A stretch of DNA of 52,681 nt from positions 1 through 52,681 of the forward strand of contig NZ_BDCC01000079.1 of NCBI RefSeq assembly GCF_001613305.1, given 5' to 3'. Position numbers and translations under genes: made by a program. Source of the DNA: Nocardia vaccinii NBRC 15922 (GTDB lineage Bacteria; Actinomycetota; Actinomycetes; Mycobacteriales; Mycobacteriaceae). This document shows positions 26,321-37,738 of the stretch, piece after piece (position 1 is the stretch's first letter; each line of letters opens with the position of its first letter). Below the pieces are notes generated by a model. It saw only the letters and a program-made list of their open reading frames with translations. It did not search any database and was not told where the DNA came from.

Positions 26321-26640
26321 ACGATTCGGCTACGGACCGCTCCGTGTTGCGCATCTGAATTTCGGGTTGTCCGGGCAGAGCCGAAGCGAGACGCGTTTCA
26401 TCACCCTGTCTCCGCGACGGTTCGGGTATGGACTACCCCGTGTCGTGGGCCTGGGTTCCGGGTCGGCCGAACCGAGCCGAGACGAGACGCGCTCGACTAC
26501 TTTGTTCGCCAGTTGGTTCGGGTACGGACTGTTCTGTGCAGTGCGCCTGGGTTCCGGGTCGGCCGAACCGAGCCGAAACGAGGCTTGCTCGAACACCTTG
26601 TCCACCAACTGGGTCAGCTACGCACCCTCCCATGCCGTCC
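26321..26640. repeat. 96-bp imperfect tandem repeat, three copies and a partial fourth
   Basis: Units begin near 26325, 26421 and 26517, with a fragment at 26613. The period is exactly 96 bp, a multiple of 3. Units two and three are about 75-80 percent identical, with a 32-base identical core at 26449-26480 and 26545-26576; the first unit is more diverged. Both strands stay open in at least one frame (plus 26367-26684; minus 26330-26608), giving a 32-residue repeat with SGSAEPSR (plus) or RLGSADPEPR (minus). No start, ribosome site or known family supports either frame, so I list it as a repeat rather than a gene. Confidence 0.8.
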
Positions 26641-27098
26641 GGACGGGTCGCGGACCGTCCAGGGTGCCGTCCGAACCGGCGTGAAGTCGGGAGTGAGTCC
26701 AACTGTTGTCGTCGCTTCCGTTCAGCGAGGCCGCCGGATCTGCTACTCGCCTGATGCCGCCGCCAGGTGCGCGAGGGGGGTCTTCATCGGTGCCGGGCCG
26801 TCCGGCGCGGCGAGTTCGCACGGCGGGGCGAGCCGCTCGCGGATTCTCTCGACGGCGAATGCGGGCTCCTCGCGATTCGACGCGCTGCGGGCACCGACCC
26901 GCCTGCCCGCGCAGCGGGTGACCGGAGTGCATGGTCGTTGTGGCGGTGGGTGTTTCAGGCGCCCGGCGTACGGAGCGATGGTTGTCACGGAATGCACGTG
27001 CATCGGCGATCTCGGGTCGGTCGGCGGAGCCGCGGATTGTCGAAGGTCCGGGGGAGTTGTGTTGTGGCGCTTTCGGATACGTCGCGAGGGGTGGGGTG
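26641..27098. other. Unassigned stretch between the repeat array and tadC
   Basis: Several frames are open because of the high GC content, including 26767-27099 plus, whose stop overlaps the tadC start. None has motifs or convincing codon use. Together with the array it forms an insertion of about 840 bp between tadB and tadC, which are adjacent in M. tuberculosis. A promoter for the distal tad genes may lie here. Confidence 0.45.
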
Positions 27099-27692
27099 AT
27101 GGTCGTCTGTGGCCTGGTGTTGTTGGCGGTGGCACTGGTGTGCGTGCCCGGCGACGCTACGGCGTTGGCTTTGCGAAGGCGCGCGGTACTCGGTGGCGCG
27201 CAGCGGATTTCGCGCCGACGGGGTCGTGCCGACGGCAAGGATCGGTTCGGGACGGCGGCGGCGTTCGATCTGCTGGCCGCATGTCTGCGGGCGGGACTGC
27301 CGGTTGCTCTCGCGGCCCGCGCGGTGGCCTCGACCGCCCCGGCGGAACTCGGAGCGGCACTGCACCGGGTGGCGGATCTGCTCGCGTTGGGTGCGGATCA
27401 GCCCGATGCGTGGCGGCGCGTGGCCCACGAGGCGGGATCCGGCGATATCCAGGCATTGGCCCGGCTGGCCGCGCGTTCGGCCCGCTCGGGTGCGTGTCTG
27501 GCGGATGCGGTGGGCGAATTGGCCGGGCAGTGCCGCGCCGCGGTGGAGGATGCCGCGGCGGCCCGGGCGGAGCGGGCGGGCGTGCTGATCGGCGGCCCGC
27601 TGGGCCTGTGCTTCCTGCCCGCTTTCGTATGCCTGGGCATCGTGCCGGTCGTCATCGGCCTGGCGACGCGGGTGCTCGGCGATGGGTCGTGA
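27099..27692 (+). CDS. tadC: Tad platform membrane protein TadC-like
   Basis: The protein has 197 residues from ATG 27099. A first membrane segment (VVCGLVLLAVALVCVPGDA) precedes a T2SSF cytoplasmic region (AAAFDLLAACLRAGLPVALAARAVAS and IQALARLAARSARSGACLADAVGELA). A C-terminal pair of hydrophobic stretches contains GPLGLCFLPAFVCLGIVPVVIGL, the usual TadC ending. It pairs with TadB to form the pilus assembly platform. It corresponds to Rv3657c. Confidence 0.87.
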   Translation: MVVCGLVLLAVALVCVPGDATALALRRRAVLGGAQRISRRRGRADGKDRFGTAAAFDLLAACLRAGLPVALAARAVASTAPAELGAALHRVADLLALGADQPDAWRRVAHEAGSGDIQALARLAARSARSGACLADAVGELAGQCRAAVEDAAAARAERAGVLIGGPLGLCFLPAFVCLGIVPVVIGLATRVLGDGS

Positions 27693-27759
27693 GCAGGCAC
27701 CCGGGCGAGGTGATCAGGCGACCGGGACGGAGGTTACCGCCCCGGAGCCCAGGGGAATT

Positions 27760-27782
27760 CCGGCACGGAACGTCCGTGCCGG
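27760..27782 (+). promoter_or_regulatory. Hairpin just before the pilin gene
   Basis: CCGGCACGGA and TCCGTGCCGG form a perfect 10-bp stem with a 3-base loop, 21 bp before the flp start and just ahead of its ribosome site (AGAAAGGGGAGA). It could stabilise the 5' end of a processed pilin mRNA or partly terminate upstream transcription, letting pilin be made in excess. Confidence 0.55.
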
Positions 27783-27803
27783 TCGGAGAGAAAGGGGAGA
27801 TCG

Positions 27804-28016
27804 GTGCGGGTGGCAGTGCGATCGGTAGTGCTGGAGTTGCGTGCGCGCCTGCTGCGGGCGTTGATGGCCGAGGAGGGGATGAGTACCGCGGAATACGCGA
27901 TCGGCACCGTGGCGGCCGCGGCCTTCGGAGCGGTGCTCTACACGGTGGTGACGGGCGACTCCATCGTGAACGCCCTGACGAAGATCATCGACAAGGCACT
28001 CAGCACCTCGGTGTGA
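27804..28016 (+). CDS. Flp-type pilin, DUF4244 family
   Basis: The protein has 70 residues from a GTG start. A basic leader (MRVAVRSVVLELRARLLRAL) is followed by EEGMSTAEYAIGTVAAAAFG, the class-IVb pilin pattern with a processing Gly before MSTAEYA and the Glu five residues into the mature part. A single hydrophobic helix and a short tail DKALSTSV end it. The mature pilin would be about 45 residues. It is the structural subunit of the Tad pilus and corresponds to Rv3656c. No prepilin peptidase gene is visible in this window. Confidence 0.9.
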   Translation: MRVAVRSVVLELRARLLRALMAEEGMSTAEYAIGTVAAAAFGAVLYTVVTGDSIVNALTKIIDKALSTSV

Positions 28017-28402
28017 ACAATGGCCGCGCACAGGGGATATGCAGGGCCGCAACGGTTCCGCGGCGCGGGCCCGGCGAACGGGGCGCGGTGACGGTGGAGG
28101 CGGCCATTGCGCTGGCCGCTCTCCTCGTCGTGGTCGTACTGTGCCTGGGCACCTTGCTGGCCGCCGCGGCGCAGATACGCTGCGTCGACGCCGCGCGAGA
28201 GGCGGCGCGACTGGCGGCGCGGGGTGCGGACGCCGAGGCACGGCCGGCGGCGCTGCGCGTGGCGCCGTCCGGGGCACAGGTTTCCATCCGCACCGATGGC
28301 GATCAGGTGGTCGCCGTGGTCTCGGTCCGGGTGCCGCTACTGCCGATGCTCAGACTGCACGCCGATGCGGTCGCGGTCCGGGAACCGGGTGAGTCCGGAT
28401 GA
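28013..28402 (+). CDS. TadE-like minor pilin, Rv3655c homologue
   Basis: The protein has about 129 residues from GTG 28013, whose codon overlaps the flp stop (GTGA). After a basic N-terminus, RGAVTVEAAIALAALLVVVV matches the TadE processing and helix pattern (Glu after the cleavage site). A periplasmic/extracellular domain of about 80 residues follows (CVDAAREAARLAARG, RTDGDQVVAVVSVRVPLL). It should initiate or tip the pilus. The stop overlaps the next start (ATGA). Confidence 0.85.
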   Translation: MNNGRAQGICRAATVPRRGPGERGAVTVEAAIALAALLVVVVLCLGTLLAAAAQIRCVDAAREAARLAARGADAEARPAALRVAPSGAQVSIRTDGDQVVAVVSVRVPLLPMLRLHADAVAVREPGESG

Positions 28403-28758
28403 CATCTCCGCAGAGCGAGCGTGGCGCGGCCACCGTCGCGGCCTGTCTGGCCCTGACCGCGCTGCTCGCCGCGACGCTGTTGTTCGCGCAGGTCGGCGTG
28501 GTGATCGTGGCGCGACATCGGGCGCAGGCCGCGGCGGATCTCGGTGCGCTGGCCGCCGCCGGTGCGTTGACCGCCGAGACCGATGCCTGCGCCCCGGCCC
28601 GCGATCTCGCGCAGCGCATGCGGGTTCGGGTGCGGTCCTGCACGGTCGTCGGCTGGGACGTCACGGTGGTCGCCGAGGTCACCGCCTCGCTGGGACCGCT
28701 CGGTACTCCGGATGTTCGGGCCGTCGCGCGAGCGGGGCCGGTTGAGGAACAAGAGTAA
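28399..28758 (+). CDS. TadE-like / Rv3654c-type secreted protein
   Basis: The protein has 119 residues. ERGAATVAACLALTALLAATLLF is a pilin-like helix lacking the Glu of true TadE. AQVGVVIVARHRAQAAADLGALAAA follows, a pattern of Rv3654c-type secretion-locus proteins (TadG-like N-terminus). Two Cys (DACAP, RSCTV) may pair outside the cell. It ends the tad operon. Confidence 0.85.
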   Translation: MTSPQSERGAATVAACLALTALLAATLLFAQVGVVIVARHRAQAAADLGALAAAGALTAETDACAPARDLAQRMRVRVRSCTVVGWDVTVVAEVTASLGPLGTPDVRAVARAGPVEEQE

Positions 28759-29066
28759 TGAATACCGAGCGGTTGGTGTTCAAAGAATGCGCGAGAGTTG
28801 ACTACCTGTGTTCGACCATATGTCGTAGAGGAGCAATTTGGACGTGTGAACAATTATGGTCGGTCGATTTCCAATTCGATCGATGAAGTGTCATTGACGG
28901 CATTCGACTTCAGATTGTTTAGGAGAATCGGCAACGACCCAGTTAACATGAACGTGTTTCACATCGATCATTCACCGCAACCGCCGTATGTGACGCCGAC
29001 CGCGCCCCGGGCATCGTTCGAGCTGACGCCCCGCGTCGGCCCGGCGTCGCACTGATGACCACTTCG
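28759..29066. other. AT-richer gap after the tad operon
   Basis: The gap is about 308 bp and less GC-rich than its flanks, between the tad operon (plus) and the helicase gene (minus). An 85-codon plus frame at 28798-29055 starts with TTG, has no motif and is not accepted. In M. tuberculosis PE/PE_PGRS genes lie here. No terminator with a clear stem was found. Confidence 0.45.
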
Positions 29067-31457
29067 TCACGAGACGGGCGGCTCGTCGTCATCATCGGGC
29101 AGTTCGGCGACGACCGCGGTCAGCAGGGCCGCGGCACCCGCTTTATCCAGCGGCTGATTGCCATTGCCGCACTTGGGTGACTGTACACAGGACGGGCAGC
29201 CGCTCGGGCAGCCACACGACTCGATCACCGCCAGCGTCGCCCGCAACCAGGTGCGCAGCCGGTGGAAGCCGCGCTCGGCAAAACCCGCGCCGCCGGGATG
29301 CCCATCGTGGACGAAGACGGTGGGCAGTCCGGTGTCGGGATGTTCGGCCGTGGACACTCCGCCGATATCCCAGCGGTCACAGCTGGCCACCAGCGGCAGC
29401 ATTCCGATCGCGGCGTGTTCGGCGGCATGCAGCGCGCCCGGCGCACGCCGCGGGTCGATTCCGGCGCGGGCCAGCAGCCCCGGCGTCACGGTGTACAGCA
29501 CGGCTCGGGTCGGCAGGGTCTGTTCCGGCAGGTCCAGCTCGACCAGGTCGAGCACCTCACCGGTGGGAAGTGTGCGCAGGTAGCCGACCACCTGTCGGCT
29601 CACCCGCACCCGCGCCAAGGCCGTGGTCACCGGCCCGTAGGCGCGCTCGGCGTCGATCTCGTCGATCACGATCGACGTGACCGCGCGGGCGCTGGTCGTC
29701 CAACCGGGCTGATCGGCGTGGACGAAGGCAACTCCACCCTCGAGATCCAGCTCGTCCACCACGTAGGTCTCGCCCTGGTGCAGGTGTACCGCGCCGGGAT
29801 GCAGGGTAGCCGGGGCCCGGCCCGCGTCAGTGGTGCCGAGCAAGCGGCCGGTCTCCTCGTCCACGATGGCCACCGTCGTACCGATACCGCCGCGTACGTC
29901 GACCTCGTCGTGTGGCCGCGCGGCAGCGGTCAGATGCCAACGCGCCGGCCCCTTCGCAGGTTGCCGACGCCGAACGAGCCCCTGATCGGCCAGGTCGGCG
30001 ATGAGATCGGCCGCACCGAGCTCGTCCACTTCGGCATCGGTCAGCGGATTCTCCATTGCCGCGCACAGCAGGTGGGGCTCGAGGACGTACGGGTTGTGCG
30101 GATCGGTGATCGTCGCCTCCACCGGACGTCCCAGCAGCGCGTCGGGGTTTCGGACGAGGTAGGTGTCCAATGGATCGTCCCGGGCGACAAGCATCACCAG
30201 TGACCCTTGTGCGCGCCGCCCGGCCCGTCCGGCCTGCTGCCAGAACGAGGCGACCGTCCCCGGAAATCCCGCGACGACCACGGCGTCCAGCCCGGCGATA
30301 TCCACCCCCAGCTCGAGCGCGTTCGTGGTTGCGGCCCCCAGCAGGGTGCCGTCGGCCAACGCAGCCTCCAGCTCGCGGCGATCCTCGGCGAGATATCCGG
30401 CCCGGTAGGCGGCCACCCGGCGACCGAGATCCGGATCGACCTCGGTGAGCATGCGCCGCGTCTCCATGGCAACGACCTCGGCGGACCGCCGCGAGCGCAC
30501 GAAGGTCAGTGTGCGCGCGCCCTCGACCACCAGGTCGGTCATGATCCGCGCCGCCTCTGCGGTGGCCGGTCGCCGTACCGGCGCGCCGTTCTCGCCGGTC
30601 ACGGCGGTGAGTAGTGCCGGCTCCCACAGCGCGACCGTGCGCGCCCCCTGTGGAGACCCGTCCTCGGTGACGGCCTCGCACGGTGCGCCGATCAGCCGCG
30701 ACGCGGCTGCGGCCGGATCGGCGGTGGTCGCCGAGCACAGAATGAACACCGGATCGGCTCCGTAATACGCGGCGAGCCTGCGCAACCGTCGCAGCACCAG
30801 TGCGACGTGCGAACCGAAGATCCCCCGGTAGGCATGGCATTCGTCGACCACCACATAACGCAGCCGTCGCAGCAGCCGCGCCCATCGTTGATGCGAGCTC
30901 AGCACGCTCAGATGCAACATGTCCGGGTTGGTGAAGATCCAACGCCCATTCGCCCGCACCCATTGCCTGATTTCCGCGGAGGTATCGCCGTCGTAGGGCG
31001 CGGCATGGGTCTCGCGCAGCGGCCCCTCGTGCGTGAGTTCGCCGATCGCGCGCAGCTGATCCGCTCCGAGCGCCTTGGTCGGCGATATGTACAGCGCTGT
31101 CGCCCGCGGGTCCTCCCGTAACGCGGTGAGCACCGGCAGTTGATAGCCGAGGGATTTACCGGAGGCGGTCCCGGTGCAGACCACCACATGCTTTCCGGCC
31201 GCGGCCAGATCGGCGGTGCGGGTCTGGTGCGACCACGGAGCCTCCACGCCGAAATTTCGTAATGCGTCGACCACGTCCGCGGATACCCAGCTCGGCCAGG
31301 CCGTGACCTGCGCCGCACGTGGCGGTAATTCCGTGACATGGGTGAGACGGTCGGAACTATCGGGCAGTCCGATTCGGACACGATTGAGCAACGATCGCCC
31401 ATAGCTCGAGTCGGTTCCGGGCGCCGTGGCGCTCGTCGTGAGGGCCGGTTCTAGCAA
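29067..31457 (-). CDS. DEAD/DEAH-box helicase with DUF1998 domain (MrfA/SftH-like), Rv3649 homologue
   Basis: The protein has 796 residues from TTG 31457; the exact start is uncertain. It is a superfamily 2 helicase. The Q-region is PWSHQTRTADLA, Walker A is VVCTGTASGKSLGYQLP, motif II is YVVVDECHAYRG (DECH) and motif III is FILCSATTADP. ALELGVDIAGLDAVVVAGFPG and WQQAGRAGRRAQGS form motifs V and VI. The C-terminus carries the DUF1998/MZB four-Cys cluster CGCPSGCPSC...C. MrfA of Bacillus subtilis, with the same layout, acts in mitomycin C damage repair, so a repair role is plausible. It is divergent from cspA. Confidence 0.92.
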   Translation of the reverse strand: MLEPALTTSATAPGTDSSYGRSLLNRVRIGLPDSSDRLTHVTELPPRAAQVTAWPSWVSADVVDALRNFGVEAPWSHQTRTADLAAAGKHVVVCTGTASGKSLGYQLPVLTALREDPRATALYISPTKALGADQLRAIGELTHEGPLRETHAAPYDGDTSAEIRQWVRANGRWIFTNPDMLHLSVLSSHQRWARLLRRLRYVVVDECHAYRGIFGSHVALVLRRLRRLAAYYGADPVFILCSATTADPAAAASRLIGAPCEAVTEDGSPQGARTVALWEPALLTAVTGENGAPVRRPATAEAARIMTDLVVEGARTLTFVRSRRSAEVVAMETRRMLTEVDPDLGRRVAAYRAGYLAEDRRELEAALADGTLLGAATTNALELGVDIAGLDAVVVAGFPGTVASFWQQAGRAGRRAQGSLVMLVARDDPLDTYLVRNPDALLGRPVEATITDPHNPYVLEPHLLCAAMENPLTDAEVDELGAADLIADLADQGLVRRRQPAKGPARWHLTAAARPHDEVDVRGGIGTTVAIVDEETGRLLGTTDAGRAPATLHPGAVHLHQGETYVVDELDLEGGVAFVHADQPGWTTSARAVTSIVIDEIDAERAYGPVTTALARVRVSRQVVGYLRTLPTGEVLDLVELDLPEQTLPTRAVLYTVTPGLLARAGIDPRRAPGALHAAEHAAIGMLPLVASCDRWDIGGVSTAEHPDTGLPTVFVHDGHPGGAGFAERGFHRLRTWLRATLAVIESCGCPSGCPSCVQSPKCGNGNQPLDKAGAAALLTAVVAELPDDDDEPPVS

Positions 31458-31889
31458 GTCGGGCCCTCGACGCGCACCGAATGTGCGAAAACTGCGTGGA
31501 GTGCGAGGCTCACCAGCGTTTTCACTACCGAGTAGCGATCTGCGTCACAGCGTGTTTGCCTGACGCCCACTCGGTTATCCGGAAGCAAACCTACCTCGAG
31601 TACGGATTTGGGCATTGTGCCCCTTACCTGCGCATTCGCAAGATCATCTTTTTTGCAAATTGTCGGTAACCCGACTGTCGAATTGCTCGAAGACATGGTT
31701 CACTGGTTCCTGGTCGCAAGCTTCTGTGTTCGAGGGAACGGATCAAAGGTCCAAACCATCAGCAGGATCGATGTTGCGAACGGTGTGCTTGGTGCTTCCT
31801 GCAGGGGGAACAGAGTACAACGGTCGGAACGGACCCGGTGGACGAACCTACCTTGTCCGCCGTTCCGGTATGGAAAGAGAAGGAACAGA
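31458..31889. promoter_or_regulatory. Divergent helicase/cspA upstream region with long cspA leader
   Basis: The stretch of about 430 bp has no accepted gene. It must hold both promoters. Cold-shock genes often have long structured 5' leaders, and several short inverted words occur in 31680-31870. The cspA ribosome site AGAGAAGGA lies at about 31875-31884. Confidence 0.4.
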
Positions 31890-32096
31890 ATGGCACAGGG
31901 AACTGTGAAGTGGTTCAACGCGGAGAAGGGGTTCGGCTTCATCGCGCCCGAGGACGGCTCCGCTGACGTCTTCGTCCACTACTCCGAGATCCAGGGTTCG
32001 GGCTTCCGCACCCTCGAGGAGAACCAGAAGGTCGAATTCGAGGTTGGCCAGGGCACCAAGGGCCCGCAGGCCACCGGAGTTCGCGCGCTCAGCTGA
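31890..32096 (+). CDS. cspA: Cold-shock protein CspA
   Basis: The protein has 68 residues from ATG 31890 with AGAAGGA upstream. It is a complete CSD fold. RNP1 is KGFGFI, RNP2 is DVFVHY, and it opens with MAQGTVKWFNAEKGFG and ends ATGVRALS. It binds single-stranded nucleic acid and acts as an RNA chaperone. It sits in the Rv3648c position and is followed by a very strong hairpin. Confidence 0.97.
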   Translation: MAQGTVKWFNAEKGFGFIAPEDGSADVFVHYSEIQGSGFRTLEENQKVEFEVGQGTKGPQATGVRALS

Positions 32097-32122
32097 GCAA
32101 GCGAACTTACTCAAACGGAAAG

Positions 32123-32157
32123 CTCGTCCCTCACCGCCCACGGCGGTGAGGGACGAG
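32123..32157 (+). terminator. cspA terminator
   Basis: CTCGTCCCTCACCGCC (32123-32138) pairs perfectly with 32142-32157 over 16 bp around a CAC loop, 27 bp after the cspA stop. The following sequence TCGTATT is a weak U-tract. Confidence 0.85.
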
Positions 32158-32363
32158 TCGTATTCCGGGCAAGTACACTCGACCGCAAAACGGGGCTTTC
32201 AACTCGCCGTACCAGAGGTGCTGCGGACCTGCTGTGCCACCGGTACAGCAGATGAACAGGGTATAAACGTCTCTGGCAGGGGACATCGGTTCCCTCCGCT
32301 TGCCCCAGCCGCGCGCAGCGCCTCCCCGCGCCGCGCGGGTCGACAGGAAAGGTGTGTTCGCCG

Positions 32364-35390
<3,027 letters not shown>

Positions 35391-35816
35391 GGATGCACGA
35401 GGGTTGATGTCGAGTAGGCAACCTCCGACGCGCCCAGCGGCGAAGCGTCTCCGTCCGCCGGAACTCGCCCGCGAAGCGATAAGCAAAACCATACCGCCCC
35501 AAGGTTTTTCGGCGTGGCTCGCCGTTCAGCGGCCACCGCGTATCCGACGAAGGAGCAAGCGGCGGTCGCTGAACGGCGAGCCCTCCCAGCGGCGGCAGCC
35601 GGGTGTCATGACAGCGGGATACGAGTTGCGGTCGGCGTATTCGATGCCGACGGCCGCGGGTTCTCGGCGCTGCGGAACAGCCGGAGCGAAGCGAAGGCAG
35701 AAGTTACAGCGACGGGCCGCGAACGGTGTCTTCGGCGTCCGGAAAGTATCTGTTTTCTGTCGGTGCTCTGTCGTAGTGTGTCGCCATCCCAGCATGCTTC
35801 AGCGGAAGGACATCCG
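35391..35816. other. Gap between topA and the DinB-like gene
   Basis: About 425 bp contain repeat copy B and its displaced flank. The rest shows no gene. In M. tuberculosis the adenylate cyclase gene Rv3645 lies between topA and holB; it is absent here. Confidence 0.55.
35413..35578 (-). repeat. Dispersed repeat copy B
   Basis: This is the reverse-complement partner of 11955-12120. Its inverted-repeat arms differ at a few positions (GCCACCGCG against CGGCGGTCGC), so its hairpin is slightly imperfect, unlike the perfect arms of copy A. It begins within 25 bp of the topA stop and could serve as the transcript end. The CTTCGCTCCGGCTGTT word that flanks copy A directly is here displaced by about 100 bp (near 35680-35697), as if something had inserted between the two parts. 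Confidence 0.75.
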
Positions 35817-36341
35817 ATGACCGCACCCTCGACCGAGCGCCGCGATCAGGAACGGGAAGATCTGATCGCGATGCTCGACGAACAGCGTGAGCTGTTCCGA
35901 ATCACCCTGCGCGGCATCGACGATGCGCAGGCCCGCCAACGCAGCACCGTCAGCGAGTTGACTCTCGGCGGGCTGCTGCACCATCTGGTCAACTGCGAAC
36001 GGTTGTGGACGGGCATTGTCGTCGAACGTGACGAGAACTCGAAACTCGATGTGTCGCAGTTCGATTCGGAGTATCGGATGGCCCCCGACGAGACCGTCGA
36101 GGGGTTGCTGAAGGAGTGGGATTCGGTGGCGGACAACACCGCTCGGGTGATCCGTGAGGTGGACGGTCTGGACACCTCGATTCCCACGCCCACTTCACCC
36201 TGGGTTCCCGAACGTGTCTGGTGGACAGTGCGTTTCACGCTGCTGCACGTTTTCCGGGAGATCGCCCAGCACAGCGGTCATGCCGACATCATCCGGGAGG
36301 CGCTGGACGGCGCGAATTCCACGTATCAGCGCAAGGCCTGA
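35817..36341 (+). CDS. DinB-superfamily (DUF664) protein
   Basis: The protein has 174 residues from ATG 35817 with GGAAGGA upstream. It has the DinB/DUF664 four-helix-bundle pattern: REDLIAMLDEQRELFRITLRG, LTLGGLLHHLVNCERLWTGI and TLLHVFREIAQHSGHADIIRE. The metal-binding His positions are visible in LLHHL and in AQHSGHAD. Members include thiol S-transferases that use mycothiol or bacillithiol; mycothiol is the likely cosubstrate in this lineage. It lies 53 bp before holB on the same strand and may be co-transcribed. Confidence 0.88.
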   Translation: MTAPSTERRDQEREDLIAMLDEQRELFRITLRGIDDAQARQRSTVSELTLGGLLHHLVNCERLWTGIVVERDENSKLDVSQFDSEYRMAPDETVEGLLKEWDSVADNTARVIREVDGLDTSIPTPTSPWVPERVWWTVRFTLLHVFREIAQHSGHADIIREALDGANSTYQRKA

Positions 36342-36394
36342 AGCCGCAGGGTGGACCGGGAACGCTGTCGGTGGTGGCCGCTAGGGTGTATGCC

Positions 36395-37594
36395 GTGGCG
36401 GGTGTCTTCGATCGGCTGGTCGGCCAGGATGCGGTCGAGTCCGAACTGACCGCTGCCGCGGTCGCCGCGCGCAGCGGGGTTTCGTCGTCGGCGATGACGC
36501 ATTCGTGGTTGTTCACCGGGCCGCCCGGGTCCGGCAGATCGGTTGCGGCACTGTGTTTCGCGGCCGCCCTGCAGTGCACCGATCCGGGGGTGCCCGGCTG
36601 CGGGCATTGCCACGCCTGCACCACCACCATGGCCGGGACGCACGGCGATGTGCGTCGGGTGATTCCCGAGGGGCTGAGCATCGGCACCAAGGAGATGCGC
36701 GAGATCGTGCAGGTGGCCTCGCGCAGGCCCAGTACCGGGCGCTGGCAGGTGGTGTTGGTCGAGGATGCCGACAGGTTGACCGAGGCCGCGGGAAATGTGC
36801 TGCTCAAGGTGGTCGAGGAGCCGCCGGAGCGCACGGTGTTCCTGTTGTGCGCACCGTCGGTGGATCCGGAAGATATCTCGATCACGCTGCGCTCGCGTTG
36901 CCGTCATATGCATCTGGTCACCCCGTCGGTCGACGCTATCGCCCAGGTCCTGCGCGAGCGCGATGGTCTGGATGCCGAGACCGCGCGGTGGGCGGCCTCG
37001 ATCAGCGGTGGTCACGTCGGGCGGGCGCGTCGCCTGGCCACCGACGAGGAGGCCAGAAGCCGCCGCAAGCGGGCACTGGCGTTGGTTTCGGCGACCGCGC
37101 GTCCGGCGGTCGCCTACGCTGCCGCCGACGAGCTGGTCAAATCCGCGGAGGAGGAGGCCAAGCAGGTCAGCGCCACCCGCGACGAACGCGAACGTGAGGA
37201 GTTGGCCACGGCCCTCGGCGCGGGCGGCACGGGCAAGGGCACCGCATCGGCGACCCGTGGCTCGGCCGGGGTGCTCAAGGATCTCGAACGTCGCCAGAAA
37301 TCCCGCGCCACCCGCACCAGCCGCGATTCGCTGGACCGAGCCCTGATCGACGTCGCGGGTTTCTATCGCGACGCCTTGGCCGTTCGCATGACCGGTCCTA
37401 CCCACCCCGTCACCCTCACCCACCCCGACCTGCGTGAGGAGATCCGCGGCCTCGCCACCGAGGTCCCCCCGGAGGGGCTGCTCCGCTCGATCGAAGCCGT
37501 CCTGCACTGCCGTGAAGCCCTCGATACCAACGTCAAACCGCGCTTCGCGGTGGCGGCGATGGTCGCGACCCTCATCGAAGCCCGCACCCGCTGA
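36395..37594 (+). CDS. holB: DNA polymerase III delta-prime subunit
   Basis: The protein has 399 residues from GTG 36395 (MAGVFDRLVGQDAVESEL); upstream in-frame GTGs are possible. It is an AAA+ clamp-loader protein. The P-loop reads FTGPPGSGRSVAALCFA with Arg in place of Lys, as expected for the non-hydrolysing delta-prime. A zinc module (CTDPGVPGCGHCHAC) follows. VVLVEDADRLTEAAGNVLLKVVEEPP is the Walker B region, and SITLRSRCRHMHL is the SRC motif that supplies the arginine finger. The C-terminal collar domain contains an actinobacterial insertion rich in Glu/Arg. It loads the sliding clamp at replication forks. Confidence 0.95.
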   Translation: MAGVFDRLVGQDAVESELTAAAVAARSGVSSSAMTHSWLFTGPPGSGRSVAALCFAAALQCTDPGVPGCGHCHACTTTMAGTHGDVRRVIPEGLSIGTKEMREIVQVASRRPSTGRWQVVLVEDADRLTEAAGNVLLKVVEEPPERTVFLLCAPSVDPEDISITLRSRCRHMHLVTPSVDAIAQVLRERDGLDAETARWAASISGGHVGRARRLATDEEARSRRKRALALVSATARPAVAYAAADELVKSAEEEAKQVSATRDEREREELATALGAGGTGKGTASATRGSAGVLKDLERRQKSRATRTSRDSLDRALIDVAGFYRDALAVRMTGPTHPVTLTHPDLREEIRGLATEVPPEGLLRSIEAVLHCREALDTNVKPRFAVAAMVATLIEARTR

Positions 37595-37738
37595 CCGCCG
37601 GACGTTCCGCTGGGTCAGCGGTTCTGCCGTGGATGTTCTGACGCCGACGCGCGAGTGTGCGTCGGTCGCGGAGCTGGGGGATCAAGGTCGGCGCGGGCTT
37701 ATGCACGTGATGCCCGAAGACGGTCATCACGCGGTGGG

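Noticed and set aside
26330..26684. Repeat-peptide frames on either strand of the 96-bp array
   Set aside because: Openness on both strands follows from a stop-free unit whose length is a multiple of three. No start signal or family supports coding.
25484..28402. 972-codon open frame across the tad locus
   Set aside because: It is a high-GC shadow frame through tadB and tadC. Only its last 129 codons, from GTG 28013, are real (TadE-like).
28798..29055. 85-codon frame after the tad operon
   Set aside because: TTG start without a ribosome site, no family resemblance and AT-rich composition.
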